Position numbers and translations under genes: made by a program. A stretch of DNA of 64,000 bases from Pseudomonas sp. Leaf58 (lineage in GTDB: Bacteria; Pseudomonadota; Gammaproteobacteria; Pseudomonadales; Pseudomonadaceae). Positions within the stretch are counted from its first letter, which is position 1. Every line of letters starts with the position of its first letter. The notes under the pieces were generated by a model. That model did not search any database. It saw only the letters and a program-made list of their open reading frames with translations, and was not told where the DNA came from. Shown here piece by piece: positions 17,894 through 27,332 of the stretch. The DNA lies in contig NZ_CP032677.1 in NCBI RefSeq assembly GCF_003627215.1, forward strand, positions 1,617,501 through 1,681,500. The letters are read 5' to 3'.

Positions 17894-20800
17894 ACCTCCA
17901 CGTCACTCAGGCCGTTGCCCTGGCGGCGCACCTGGATTTGCACCGGGATGCGTTCGTGCATTTCCTGCACGTGGGAAATGACCGCTACCTTGCGGCCTTG
18001 GGCCTGCAAGCCGTCGAGGGCGTCCATGGCCAGTTGCAGCGACTCGGGGTCGAGGCTGCCGAAACCTTCGTCGATGAACAACGATTCGATACGCAGGGTG
18101 CTGGAGGCCATCGACGCCAGGCCCAGGGCCAGTGCCAGCGACACCAGGAAGGTTTCCCCGCCCGACAGCGAGTGCACCGAACGCAGTTCATCGCCCATCT
18201 CGGTGTCCAGCACCAGCAGGCCCAGGGCGCTGCCGCCGCGTTTGAGGCGATAACGCCGAGCCAATTGGCGCAGCTGGGCGTTGGCGTGGTGCAGCAGCAG
18301 GTCGAGGTTGTAGCCCTGGGCGATCTTGCGGAACACATCGCCAGAGGCCGAGCCGATCAGTGTGCTTAAACGCGCCCAGCGCTGCCATTGCTCACGGGCC
18401 TGCTCGATTTCTGCGGCCAACGCCTGGTGGGCCTGCTGGCGACGCTGGTCATCGGCCTGCTGGGCACGCAATTCGGCGCATTGCTGCTCATGGCCGGCCA
18501 GGCGTTCACGCAGTTCGGCCAGGGCGTGCTCCAAGGCTTCGGCCGAGGTGGCCACGGTCATGTGCGCGGCATGTTGTTGCAGGCGTTGCTCACGCTCCTG
18601 CAGCAGCACGCGGCCCTGTTCGATAGCCTTCTCGGCGCCTTGCAGGTGCTGGCGCAGCTCATTCACCTGGGCATCCGCCATGGCCAACAAGCGGCCCAGG
18701 CCGGCGTCATCCAGCTCTGGGTGTTCGCTGCGCCACTGGGCGATCTGGGCCTGCAACTGCTGGCTCTCGGCCTCCAGCGCCTGTTGCTGCTGGGCGTTGG
18801 CCTTGAGCTCGCCGGCCAGTTGCACGCCCTGGGTCCGCAGCGCTTGCAGGCGCTGGGCGGTGTCGGCCTCAAGGGCGCGGGCTTGCTCCAGGGCGGCGTC
18901 CATGTGCTGTTGCCAGGCTTCGGCGCTGGCATGTTCGCCTAGCAGTTCGCCAAGCGAGGCTTGGGCCTGCTGGCGTTGTTGGTCAAGGGCGGCGAGTTTC
19001 TGTTGCCACTGTTGCTGGGTTTGCACACGCGCTTGCTGCTGGTCGCGCAGCTTGTCCAGCTGGGTTTGGCGGGCTTGCAGTTCTTCTTGCTCGTCCTTGC
19101 GCTGCTCCATGTATTGCTGGCGCTGAGCAATTTGCTGGTCGAGGGCGAGGAAGGCATTGGCCGGGTCGTCGTTAAGGGCCTTGAGGGCCTGCTCGGGCAA
19201 CACGCAGGCCAGGTCGCTCAGGCCTTGCTGCAACTGCTGCTCATCGTTGGCCAGCGCTTGGTGCTGTTGCTCCAGGTGGCGCTGGGCCTGCTGTTGGGCG
19301 TCGTAGGCAGCCTGCAATTGCTGGTTGAGGCGGGCGGCGTTTTTTTGCAGGGCGAGCAGGGCGCTCTGGCGTTTCTCGTCCTGGCCGATTTCTGCGTCCA
19401 GCCGGCGTAGCTGGCTGTCCAGCCAAGCACTGCGGGCCTTGTCGTCCTGCGGCGCAAGCGCGGGCCAGAGGCTGTGCGCCTGCACTTGGGCTACCAGCGG
19501 TTGCAGCTGTTCGCCCAGTTGCTGCTGTTGCTGCTGGTAGTCCTTGAGCTGGGCGTTGACCACCCCCAGCTGGGTACGCAGCTCCACCAGCCTGGTATTG
19601 AGGGTTTCGACCTGCTTGTGCGCGGCGTCTTCCTCGGCCTGGTCATGGCGACCCAGGCTTTGCAGCAATGCTTCAGGTTGGTGGAACGGGTGCTCGGCGC
19701 TGCCGCACACGGGGCAGGGTTCGCCGTCGCGCAGCTGGTCGCGCAACGCTTCGACGCTGGTGTTGCGTGCTAGGCGCTGGCGCTCCAGCAACTGGCGGGT
19801 GAGGTTGAGCGCCTGCTCAGCGGCTTCCAGCTCGGCCTTGGCGGCAGTGCCTTCGCCGATCAGTTGCTGGCGCTGCTGCTGGGCCTGCTGCTGCCGTTCG
19901 CGCACGCTCTGCAGTTGCTGGCGCAGTTCCAGTTCCCGGCCATGCAGGCGCGACAATTCTTCGACGGCGCGCTGCTGCTTGCGGTTGTCCAGCAGCATGC
20001 CGCCCAGCAGGTCGATCTGTTCGGCCAGGGCCTGGGGCTCGGCCTTGGCTTCGCGGAACAACAGGTCGTAGGCGTCGCGCTCGGCTTGCAAGTGCGCATT
20101 GGCCTGGCTGGCCTGGGCCTGCAGGCCGGGCAGTTCTTCACGGCCTTTGGCCAGGCGGCCGCCGATCAGCATCACCTGCTTCAATTGCGGCAGGTAGGCA
20201 TGCCAGGCATCGGCCAGGCCCGCCAGGTGCTGGCTGTCGGCGAGTGCGCTGTCGATTTGCGCCAGTTGTTGCAGGCTGCGCTGCTGGTTGGCTTCCAGTT
20301 GCTGCAGCTGCTGTTGGCCTTCGACGACCTGCTGGTCGGCCTGCTGGCTGGCGTTGCGTTGCGCAGTCAGCTCCAGCTCCAGGCGGGCCAGGTTGTCCTG
20401 GGCAGCAAAGGCCTGGCGCAGGCCTGGGGCGTTTTCGCTGTGTTGGGCCTGGCGGTTGGCAAGCGCCTGGCGCGCGGCTTCCAGTGCCTGTTCGAGTTCG
20501 CTGGTGCGCAGCTGAAGATCAGCTTGCTGGCGCTGTTGTTCGGCAATTTTTTCCGCCACTGGCGCCAGTTGTGCGCTCAGCGTCTGCTGGCGGTGGAACT
20601 GATGGCGCTGCGGGGCCAGCCGCTCCAGGCGCATCAGGTCCTGGCGCTGTTCAGCCAGCTGCTGCCAGGCCTGTTCGGCGGCTTGCAGCGCGGTGCCGGC
20701 TGCGGCGTACTGGGCCTGCAGTTGGCATTGTTCATTCAGCCAGTTGCGTTGCTGCTCCAGCTGGCGCTCGCCGGCCTGGTCAGCCTTGAACTGCTGCTGC

Positions 20801-21528
20801 GCCTGCTCCAGGCGCTGGTCGAGGTCGGTGCGGGCGTCGGCGGCCATTGGCAACAGGTGGCTGGCGCGCTCTTTGAGGGCATTGTGGGCTTCGCCGGCTT
20901 CGCGGGCCTTGCTGAAGGCGCGCTGGCCCAGGCGGGTATAGATGGCGGTGTTGGTGAGCTTTTCCAGCAGCTCGCTGCGCTCTCGGTCGTCGGCCTTGAG
21001 GAACGCGCCGAACTCGCTCTGGGCCAGCATCACCGCGCGGGTGAACTGCTCGAAGTTCAGGCCCAGGCGGGCTTCGACCAGTTGTTTGTATTCGTTTTTG
21101 CCGCTGCCCAGCACCTGCTCGCTGTCCAGGTCGCAGAGGCTTTGGCGGCTGTGCTGTAGCTTGCCGTTGGCCTTGTCGCGGGCGCGGTTGGCTTCCCAGC
21201 GGGCGCGGTAGCGGCGGCCATCGATGCCGACGAAATCGACTTCGGCAAAGCCGCTGCCGGTGCCCCGGCGCAGTAGGTTGCGCGGGTCGGAGGTGGGGAT
21301 ATCGCCGTCCGCGTCTGGCACTTTGGCTTCGCGGCCAATGTCGTTCAGCCGTGGCACGGTGCCGAACAGCGCCAGGCACAGGGCGTCGAGCAGGGTGCTT
21401 TTGCCGGCACCGGTCGGCCCGGTGATGGCGAACAGGCCAGCGCTGGCCAGGGGCTCGGCGGTGAAGTCGATGTCGACCGGGCCGGCCAGCGATGCCAGGT
21501 TCTTCAGGCGGATGGCGAGAATTTTCAT
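17884..21528 (-). CDS. sbcC: Exonuclease subunit SbcC (Rad50-like SMC ATPase)
   Basis: A 1214-residue ATPase that with SbcD forms the hairpin-cleaving SbcCD nuclease, the bacterial Mre11-Rad50. It shows Walker A GPTGAGKST at 37-45 and very long Gln/Ala/Leu-rich coiled coils from about 175 to 1060. The zinc hook CPVC (Cys605, Cys608) sits at the midpoint, where two SbcC chains join. The ABC signature LSGGETFLVSLALALGLA lies near 1119-1136 and Walker B LFIDEGFGSLD near 1149-1159. The length is somewhat above the E. coli protein (1048). The start overlaps the sbcD stop by four bases (ATGA), which gives coupled translation and a fixed subunit ratio. Confidence 0.95.
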   Translation of the reverse strand: MKILAIRLKNLASLAGPVDIDFTAEPLASAGLFAITGPTGAGKSTLLDALCLALFGTVPRLNDIGREAKVPDADGDIPTSDPRNLLRRGTGSGFAEVDFVGIDGRRYRARWEANRARDKANGKLQHSRQSLCDLDSEQVLGSGKNEYKQLVEARLGLNFEQFTRAVMLAQSEFGAFLKADDRERSELLEKLTNTAIYTRLGQRAFSKAREAGEAHNALKERASHLLPMAADARTDLDQRLEQAQQQFKADQAGERQLEQQRNWLNEQCQLQAQYAAAGTALQAAEQAWQQLAEQRQDLMRLERLAPQRHQFHRQQTLSAQLAPVAEKIAEQQRQQADLQLRTSELEQALEAARQALANRQAQHSENAPGLRQAFAAQDNLARLELELTAQRNASQQADQQVVEGQQQLQQLEANQQRSLQQLAQIDSALADSQHLAGLADAWHAYLPQLKQVMLIGGRLAKGREELPGLQAQASQANAHLQAERDAYDLLFREAKAEPQALAEQIDLLGGMLLDNRKQQRAVEELSRLHGRELELRQQLQSVRERQQQAQQQRQQLIGEGTAAKAELEAAEQALNLTRQLLERQRLARNTSVEALRDQLRDGEPCPVCGSAEHPFHQPEALLQSLGRHDQAEEDAAHKQVETLNTRLVELRTQLGVVNAQLKDYQQQQQQLGEQLQPLVAQVQAHSLWPALAPQDDKARSAWLDSQLRRLDAEIGQDEKRQSALLALQKNAARLNQQLQAAYDAQQQAQRHLEQQHQALANDEQQLQQGLSDLACVLPEQALKALNDDPANAFLALDQQIAQRQQYMEQRKDEQEELQARQTQLDKLRDQQQARVQTQQQWQQKLAALDQQRQQAQASLGELLGEHASAEAWQQHMDAALEQARALEADTAQRLQALRTQGVQLAGELKANAQQQQALEAESQQLQAQIAQWRSEHPELDDAGLGRLLAMADAQVNELRQHLQGAEKAIEQGRVLLQEREQRLQQHAAHMTVATSAEALEHALAELRERLAGHEQQCAELRAQQADDQRRQQAHQALAAEIEQAREQWQRWARLSTLIGSASGDVFRKIAQGYNLDLLLHHANAQLRQLARRYRLKRGGSALGLLVLDTEMGDELRSVHSLSGGETFLVSLALALGLASMASSTLRIESLFIDEGFGSLDPESLQLAMDALDGLQAQGRKVAVISHVQEMHERIPVQIQVRRQGNGLSDVEVCG

Positions 21529-22763
21529 GGCTGTTCCTCTTCCAGCTGCACGTCCTGCAACAGCAGGGCGAAGTCGGCCAGGGCCTGCTCGTCGGCGGGG
21601 TTGCCGTAGGCCTGCTCCCAGGCACGGCTGAACAGATCGTGCGGGGTCATCTGGGCCAGTTCGACAAAGGCCAGGTCATCGTCTTCGGCGTTGTTGCGGC
21701 CGGCGTATTCGGCGTTGATGCGGATCAGCCGCACGGCTTTGCCTTGCAGTGCGGTTTCGACCTGCTGGCGCAAGTCGGGCTGCGGCTCGTCGAGTATCAC
21801 CCGCACCTCTAGCCAGGGCTGGCGGTTGGGGTCTTCGAGCAGGTCGATTACCGGTAGGCTGGCCAGTTGTTCCAGCAGCTCGCCCAACGGTGCCGGGCCG
21901 ACCCGTTGCAGGGCCACGGCGCGCGGTACTGGGCGCGGTTCGACGCTGACCAGGCCGGTGCCATCCAGCTCCACTTCCAACACCTGGTGTGGGTAGTTGA
22001 TTTCGGCGAACGATAGCGGGATTGGCGAGCCGCTGTAGCGGATGCGTTCTTCGCGGTTGACCTTCTGCGGCTTGTGCAGGTGGCCCAGGGCGACATAGCT
22101 GATGGCCTTGTCGAACAGCTTGGCCGGCAGCGCCTCGGCGTTGCCGATGATCAGGCTGCGTTCGGAGTCTTCAGAAACTGCACCACCGGCCATGTGCGCG
22201 TGGCTGATGGCGATCAGCGCCTGGTCTTTCTTGCGTTTTTTTTGCGCGGCGGCGATCAGTTGCTGGTGCACCTGGGTGATGCCTTGCAGGTAGTCATCGC
22301 CAAGGTTCGGGCCGGTGACCTCGGCCGGGCGCAGGAAGGGCAAAGCCAGGCACCAGGCGGCGACTTTGCCACGGCCATTGGTCAGCGGGATCAGCAGGCG
22401 CTCGGCGTCCAGCTGGCCCTCGTCCAGCCAGTGCACACGGCCCAGGGCATGGGTGCGCAGGCGACGCATGAGGGCGGCGGGCAGCTCGATGCGTGAGCCC
22501 GAGTCGTGGTTGCCGGCGATCATCACGATGTCCAGCTTGGGCTGTTGCTCGTGGGCATTGACGATGAAGTCGTAGAGGCGCTCCTGGGCTTTGACCGGTG
22601 GGTTGACCGTGTCGAAGATATCGCCGGCGATCAGCAACGCATCCGGCTGGCGCAGGTGCAGCTGGCCGAGCAGCCAGTCGAGGAAGCAGGCGTGTTCGAA
22701 ATCGCGTTCCTGGCCGTGCAGGCTTTGGCCCAGGTGCCAGTCGGAGGTATGAAACAGACGCAT
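21525..22763 (-). CDS. sbcD: Exonuclease subunit SbcD (Mre11-like)
   Basis: A 412-residue metallophosphoesterase-type nuclease that cuts DNA hairpins and removes protein-blocked ends together with SbcC. The five phosphoesterase motifs are present: HTSDWHLG at 5-12, GDIFD near 47-51, GNHDSG near 83-88, ISHAHMAGG near 185-193, and GHLHKPQ near 224-230. The ATG at 22763 gives MRLFHTSDWHLGQSLHG, the standard N-terminus; an in-frame ATG at 23000 would add 79 unrelated residues. It is the first gene of the sbcD-sbcC-GST operon, with about 146 bases to the end of the next operon upstream. Confidence 0.95.
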   Translation of the reverse strand: MRLFHTSDWHLGQSLHGQERDFEHACFLDWLLGQLHLRQPDALLIAGDIFDTVNPPVKAQERLYDFIVNAHEQQPKLDIVMIAGNHDSGSRIELPAALMRRLRTHALGRVHWLDEGQLDAERLLIPLTNGRGKVAAWCLALPFLRPAEVTGPNLGDDYLQGITQVHQQLIAAAQKKRKKDQALIAISHAHMAGGAVSEDSERSLIIGNAEALPAKLFDKAISYVALGHLHKPQKVNREERIRYSGSPIPLSFAEINYPHQVLEVELDGTGLVSVEPRPVPRAVALQRVGPAPLGELLEQLASLPVIDLLEDPNRQPWLEVRVILDEPQPDLRQQVETALQGKAVRLIRINAEYAGRNNAEDDDLAFVELAQMTPHDLFSRAWEQAYGNPADEQALADFALLLQDVQLEEEQP

Positions 22764-22864
22764 GGATGACCTGTTGGTATCGAGTCGAGCAAGCGAGGGC
22801 TTGGCTTGGGAGATGGGCGTTGCGCAAGGGCGGTATGGTAACCCAAGCTGGCTTCGGGGTGCAT

Positions 22865-22905
22865 GGTGGGGGATTGGGGCCCTAACCCAATCTCCAGCCC
22901 CCACC
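22865..22905 (-). terminator. Hairpin just after the bat operon
   Basis: GGTGGGGG at 22865-22872 pairs with CCCCCACC at 22898-22905, with an inner ATTGGG/CCCAAT helix. It sits directly after the batD-like stop on the minus strand. No T run follows, so it may not be a classical terminator. Confidence 0.4.
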
Positions 22906-22909
22906 CACC

Positions 22910-24544
22910 TCACTTGGGATACAGCGGCGGCAAGCTGCCATTCTCCCCAGCTGGCAACAACACCTGCTCCGCTGGCGGTATCGTACCAATCGCCCGCCAC
23001 AAATCCTCACCCTGCCAATACTGCCCGCCCTCGCTATACAACGCCCCGTTCAACCCATCCAGCGCATCCGACAACGGCACGAACCGTGCCGCCATTTCGG
23101 CCAGGGTTTCCGGCTGCTGGCGGGCCCAGGCATCCAGTGCCTGGCGGGTAGCGTGGGGATCGTTGGCCTGGCAGGCGCGTTTGAGATCATCCAGCAAGGT
23201 ACGCGGGCTTGGCCCGCTCTGCGCGGCGCGCAGCACCGCCGGTCGCGAGCGGGCGCGCCACCACAGGGCGAAGCCCAGCACGCTGGTCAGCGCGAATACC
23301 AAGGTGGCCAGTTGCCAAGGCCACAGCAGGGTGCTGGCGCTGCTGCTGTCGCTCACCGGGGTGTCGGCGCTCAGCGCCGGGTTGTCCTGCACATTCAGCG
23401 TGCGCGCCGGCAGGCTGCTGTGCTCCAGGTGGTCTTCGCGGGTGTTCCACCAGGCCACTTCCAACGCCGGCAGGGCTAGCGTGCCGCTGTGGGTCGGCAC
23501 CAGCGCTTCGCGCTCTTCACGGTTGGCGGTCATGCCGCGCTCGCTGATTTCGTTGCGTAGCAACGGCTGGTCAGGGTAGCGGCGCAGGCCGGTGATTTCG
23601 GTAGCCGGCAGCTGCGGCAGCTGGGTGCTGGACAAGCCTTCGGCGCGCAAGGTGATGTTGCGCGTCAGCGAGTCACCGATTTGCACCTGCTGGTTGCCGG
23701 GTTCGGGGTTCCAGTGCTCTTCCAGGGTCAGGCTACGGGCCGGCAGCCACGCGACACCCGCGGGCCAGGCGGCAGGAATAGGGCGCACCGACAGGCGCAG
23801 CGGCAACGAGCTCACCTGCAGCTGGCGGCCGGCGCGGACCGTGCCTGTGCCCTGTGGCGCTTCGTCCGAGCTGGCGGCGGCCGTGGCGGTGAACGTCAGT
23901 GACGGGATGTCGAGGGTACCGCTTTGCTGGGCATACACGGCATAGCGGGTTTCGATCACGCCGTGGCGAACGCCGTTGATCTCTTTTTCATAGGTGCGCG
24001 ATTCGCCCAGCGGCTCGACCTTGGCGTTCTCCAGTTGCAGTGGGCTGAGGCTGCTGTCGTCGTACAGTGCCACTGAATGGTAGATGCGCAGGGTCAGCAC
24101 GGCCTGGGCCTGGACGTAGACGTCGGCGCTGTCCAGCGTTGCTTCGATGAACACTTGTGAGGCGCTGTCCTGGCGGCTGGCATCGGCCTGCAGCACTTGC
24201 AGTTCGATGGCCTGGCTGTGTGACTGGCCCAGTTGCAGCTCGGGGATACGCAGGCTGCCGCTGCGCCGCGGCAGCAGGGTGATGATCCAGCGGGTGCTGG
24301 CGCGGGTTTCGCCGTCGAGGGTGTGCAGGCTATTGAGCTGACGCGTGCCGCGTACTTCGAAGTCGCCTTCCAATGCGCGCAGGTCGGGCTTGCCGAACTC
24401 GGTGACGTCCTGGCTTTCCAGGGTCAGCTCCAGGCTTTCGCCGGCTTGCAGGCGAGTACGGTCGACACTGGCCTGGAGCAGCGGTTCGGCCTGGGCCAGC
24501 ACGGCCCACAACGTAGTAAGCAGAAGGACGCCGAAGCGACTCAT
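22910..24544 (-). CDS. BatD-like protein
   Basis: A 544-residue membrane-anchored protein with a signal peptide (MSRFGVLLLTTLWAVLAQA). Its large extracytoplasmic part is made of Ig-like beta repeats (ASVDRTRLQAGESLELTLE at the start, typical of BatD). One membrane helix lies near 416-438 (LWPWQLATLVFALTSVLGFALWW), and the cytoplasmic tail is about 105 residues. BatD is the last gene of bacterial MoxR-VWA (aerotolerance, Bat) operons and is thought to scaffold the VWA proteins on the periplasmic side. Its start overlaps the stop of the VWA-TPR gene (ATGA). Biochemical function is not established. Confidence 0.85.
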   Translation of the reverse strand: MSRFGVLLLTTLWAVLAQAEPLLQASVDRTRLQAGESLELTLESQDVTEFGKPDLRALEGDFEVRGTRQLNSLHTLDGETRASTRWIITLLPRRSGSLRIPELQLGQSHSQAIELQVLQADASRQDSASQVFIEATLDSADVYVQAQAVLTLRIYHSVALYDDSSLSPLQLENAKVEPLGESRTYEKEINGVRHGVIETRYAVYAQQSGTLDIPSLTFTATAAASSDEAPQGTGTVRAGRQLQVSSLPLRLSVRPIPAAWPAGVAWLPARSLTLEEHWNPEPGNQQVQIGDSLTRNITLRAEGLSSTQLPQLPATEITGLRRYPDQPLLRNEISERGMTANREEREALVPTHSGTLALPALEVAWWNTREDHLEHSSLPARTLNVQDNPALSADTPVSDSSSASTLLWPWQLATLVFALTSVLGFALWWRARSRPAVLRAAQSGPSPRTLLDDLKRACQANDPHATRQALDAWARQQPETLAEMAARFVPLSDALDGLNGALYSEGGQYWQGEDLWRAIGTIPPAEQVLLPAGENGSLPPLYPK

Positions 24545-26259
24545 CGTGGGGTTTCCTGATGCAATTGCTGTTCATACCAGAATTTGCGCCGCAGCAGTTC
24601 CGCCGGGTTGTCGGGGATCTCCCGCAGCCATTGTTCCAGCGCTTGGCGCTGTTCGGCGTCAAGGCTGGTCGACACCGGGCGCTGCGGCGGCTGAATGACG
24701 CTGTCGTCGCCACCCGCCTGGTTGCCGGCTGTGGCCTGGCTGCTGTTGCTGCCTTCACCGGGTTGTTCGGCGCTGGCGGGTTCGTCGTTGCCGGGTGTGC
24801 CCTGCGCAGGGCTGCTGGCCGAGCTGCTGTTGCCTTCGGTTTCGCTGCCAGGCGTGCCTTGGGTAGCGTTGTTGGCCGGCTGTTCCTCGGCCTTGGCTTC
24901 ACGCTGTTGCAGCAATTGCTGCACCAGCGCCTGGTTGGCCAGCGCCGCTTGCAGGTCGGGCTGGCGTTCCAGGGCTTGCTCGTAGGCGTCCAGGGCGGCT
25001 TCCAGTTCGCCGCTGCGCGCCAGGGCATTGCCTCGATTGTAGTGGGCTGGCGCGGTATCGCCTTGGGCAAACGCCTCGGCGGCAGCGGCATAGTCGCCGG
25101 CCTGATAAAGCGCCATGCCGCGCCATTGTGGGTCTTGGAAGTGGCGCGCAGCGCTGGCCGGGCGGTTCTGCAGCAGTAGGCGCTGGCCTTGTTGGTCGGG
25201 GCGCAGCCACAGGTCGTTGAATTCGAACGCCTGGCTGGGTTGCGGCAGGGCCAGCAGCAGCGGCAGGCAGAATAGCCAGCCGCGCCGGCCGGCGCAGGCC
25301 GCCAGCAGCAACAACGGGATCAGCAACCAGTAACCCTGGTCGGCCCAGCTGTCCAGTTGCAGGGTCTGGCCGTCATGGCGGGTGGTGTGCGGGGTGTCGA
25401 ACAGGCCCAGGCCGCGCAGGTCGAGGTCGTCGATGCGGGCATGCCGGTAGCGCCCGCCGGTGCTGCTGATAAAGCCCTTGAGGCTGGCGCTGTCCAGGCG
25501 TGGCAGGAGGATGCCGCCCTGGTCATCCTTGAGGTATTCGCCGTTGGCCTGGCGCACTGGCGCGCCTTCACGGCTACCGATCCCCAGCATCAGCAGGCTT
25601 GGGCCCTGGCGACCGAGTGCCTGGCTGATGCCCTGGCGCTCGGGGGCGCTGAGCGACGAGCCAATTAGCAGCAGGCGGCCTTGGCCCAGGCCGCTCTGGG
25701 CCAGCAGGGCCAGGCCCTTTTGCACGGCCAGGTCGGCGCGCTGGCCAGCTTGCGGCATGATCGACGGTTCGATCGCTTCGAGCAGGTTGCGGGTGGTGGC
25801 GAGGTCATCGGACAACGGCACCAGGGTGTGCGCGGAGCCGGCGTAGACCACCAGTGCGGTCTGGCTGTCGCGGCGCTGCTCGAGCAAGTCGAGGATCTTG
25901 CGCCGCGCCTGTTCCAGGCGGTTGGGCGGGGTGTCTTCGGCGAGCATCTGCGGGGTCAGTTCCAGCAGGATCACCAGCGGGTCCGCCGGGCGCTGCTGGC
26001 TTTCTTCCACGCGCTGCCAGCTGGGCCCCAGCAGGGCCATGATCACCAGCGCCCAGGCCAGGCCCAGCGCCACCCACGGCAGCTTGCTGGAGCTGCCGCT
26101 GCCGCCGCCCAGCAGCACGCCATGGAAGGCCGGCGGCAGAATCATCTGCCAGCGCCCGGCCCGCTTGCGGCGGTGCCACAACTTGTACAACAGCCAGCCG
26201 AGCAGGGGCACGGCCAGCAGCCACAGCGGGCGTAACCATTCGGGCCACAGTTCGCTCAT
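24541..26259 (-). CDS. VWA domain and TPR protein (BatB/BatC-type fusion)
   Basis: A 572-residue protein. Residues about 11-26 and 59-79 are membrane helices. A von Willebrand A domain follows (about 92-290), then a helix pair near 315-350, and a TPR region near 385-460 (AHYNRGNALARSGELEAALDAYEQAL). A low-complexity Gly/Ser/Asn/Gln/Thr linker of about 85 residues comes before a short basic C-terminal helix. In BatB the VWA MIDAS reads DxSxS; here the position reads ELTPQ (Glu100-Gln104), so metal binding is doubtful. AAGGAGG upstream fixes the ATG at 26259, which overlaps the BatA-like stop by four bases. The BatB and BatC roles seem fused in one chain. Confidence 0.85.
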   Translation of the reverse strand: MSELWPEWLRPLWLLAVPLLGWLLYKLWHRRKRAGRWQMILPPAFHGVLLGGGSGSSSKLPWVALGLAWALVIMALLGPSWQRVEESQQRPADPLVILLELTPQMLAEDTPPNRLEQARRKILDLLEQRRDSQTALVVYAGSAHTLVPLSDDLATTRNLLEAIEPSIMPQAGQRADLAVQKGLALLAQSGLGQGRLLLIGSSLSAPERQGISQALGRQGPSLLMLGIGSREGAPVRQANGEYLKDDQGGILLPRLDSASLKGFISSTGGRYRHARIDDLDLRGLGLFDTPHTTRHDGQTLQLDSWADQGYWLLIPLLLLAACAGRRGWLFCLPLLLALPQPSQAFEFNDLWLRPDQQGQRLLLQNRPASAARHFQDPQWRGMALYQAGDYAAAAEAFAQGDTAPAHYNRGNALARSGELEAALDAYEQALERQPDLQAALANQALVQQLLQQREAKAEEQPANNATQGTPGSETEGNSSSASSPAQGTPGNDEPASAEQPGEGSNSSQATAGNQAGGDDSVIQPPQRPVSTSLDAEQRQALEQWLREIPDNPAELLRRKFWYEQQLHQETPR

Positions 26260-27332
26260 CGCCGCCTCCTTAGGCGCAGGCGCTTCAGGCGCTGGCGCCA
26301 TTCCGGGTGCGGCTGCAGGAAGCGCGGCTTGCGCAGCACCCGCTGCAGCAGGTTGTCAGGCCATTGCACGGCCACCACCAGCAGCACGCTGAGCAGCAAC
26401 GCCAGGGCCAGGGGCCAGGCGTACAGGGCCTTGGCCGTGCGTGCCTGGGTCGGTTGCTGGGCCACCGGTTCGAGCTGGTCGAGGGTGTCACCGATGGCGC
26501 CCAGCTCGGCGCCGTCGTGGGCGCGGAAGTAGGCACCGTGGGTGATCTCGGCGATTTCCTTGAGCGAGGCTTCGTCCAGGTCCAGGCTCGGGTTGAGGCC
26601 GAGCAGGCCAGGGGTGCCACTGGCCTCGGGGTTGGCACCGATGCCGATGGTGTAGATGCGCACGCCTTCCTGGGCGGCCAGGCGGGCGGCGGTCAGCGGG
26701 TGGATCTGCCCACCGTTGTTGGCGCCGTCGGTGATCAGCACCAGTACTCGGCTTTGTGCCGGGCGTTGGCGCAGGCGCTTCACCGCCAAGCCGATGGCGT
26801 CGCCGATGGCGGTGTTCTTGCCGGCGATGCCGATCTGCGCCTCCATGAGGAAGGTGCGTACGGTACGCCGGTCGAAGGTGAGCGGGGCCTGCAGGTAGGC
26901 CTGGCTGCCGAACAGGATCAGGCCTACGCGGTCGCCTTCACGGTCTTGCAAAAAGTCGCCGAGCAGCGCCTTGACCAGGTCGAGGCGGCTGATGTCTTCG
27001 TTTTGCCACTGCATGTCGGGGAAGTCCATCGAGCCGGACACATCCACCGCTACCAGCAGGTCGCGGCCGCTGGCCGCCACCGGTACCGGGTCGCCCAGCC
27101 ATTGCGGGCGGGCGGCGGCGCACAGCAACAACAGCCAGATGACGACGTACGGCGCCTGTTGGCGCCAAGTCGGCAGGTTGAGCCGCGCCCGGCGCCCAGC
27201 CAGGCCTTCCAGTTCGTTGAGGAAGCCCACCTTGAGCACCGGCTCGCCGCTGTCGGCGGCAGGCAGCACCAGGCGCGCTAGCCACGGCAGCGGCAACAGC
27301 GCGAAGACCCACGGCCAGGCCAGTTCAAACAT
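26256..27332 (-). CDS. VWA domain protein (BatA-like)
   Basis: A 358-residue inner-membrane protein with two N-terminal membrane helices (about 6-24 and 61-76), a von Willebrand A domain and a C-terminal membrane helix near 308-327. The MIDAS is complete: DVSGSMD with Asp97, Ser99 and Ser101, plus a downstream ITDGANNGG segment. It therefore should bind a divalent metal and a partner acidic residue, unlike its downstream paralogue. The start at 27332 (MFELAWPW) is the conserved N-terminus and overlaps the DUF4381 stop region by 8 bases. It is presumed to be a target or partner of the MoxR ATPase encoded first in the operon. Confidence 0.87.
   Translation of the reverse strand: MFELAWPWVFALLPLPWLARLVLPAADSGEPVLKVGFLNELEGLAGRRARLNLPTWRQQAPYVVIWLLLLCAAARPQWLGDPVPVAASGRDLLVAVDVSGSMDFPDMQWQNEDISRLDLVKALLGDFLQDREGDRVGLILFGSQAYLQAPLTFDRRTVRTFLMEAQIGIAGKNTAIGDAIGLAVKRLRQRPAQSRVLVLITDGANNGGQIHPLTAARLAAQEGVRIYTIGIGANPEASGTPGLLGLNPSLDLDEASLKEIAEITHGAYFRAHDGAELGAIGDTLDQLEPVAQQPTQARTAKALYAWPLALALLLSVLLVVAVQWPDNLLQRVLRKPRFLQPHPEWRQRLKRLRLRRRR

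Noticed and set aside
20244..20789. Open frames opposite sbcC rich in Gly, Ala, Leu and Cys
   Set aside because: They come from the Gln/Ala/Leu coiled-coil codons (CAG, GCC, CTG) read on the other strand.
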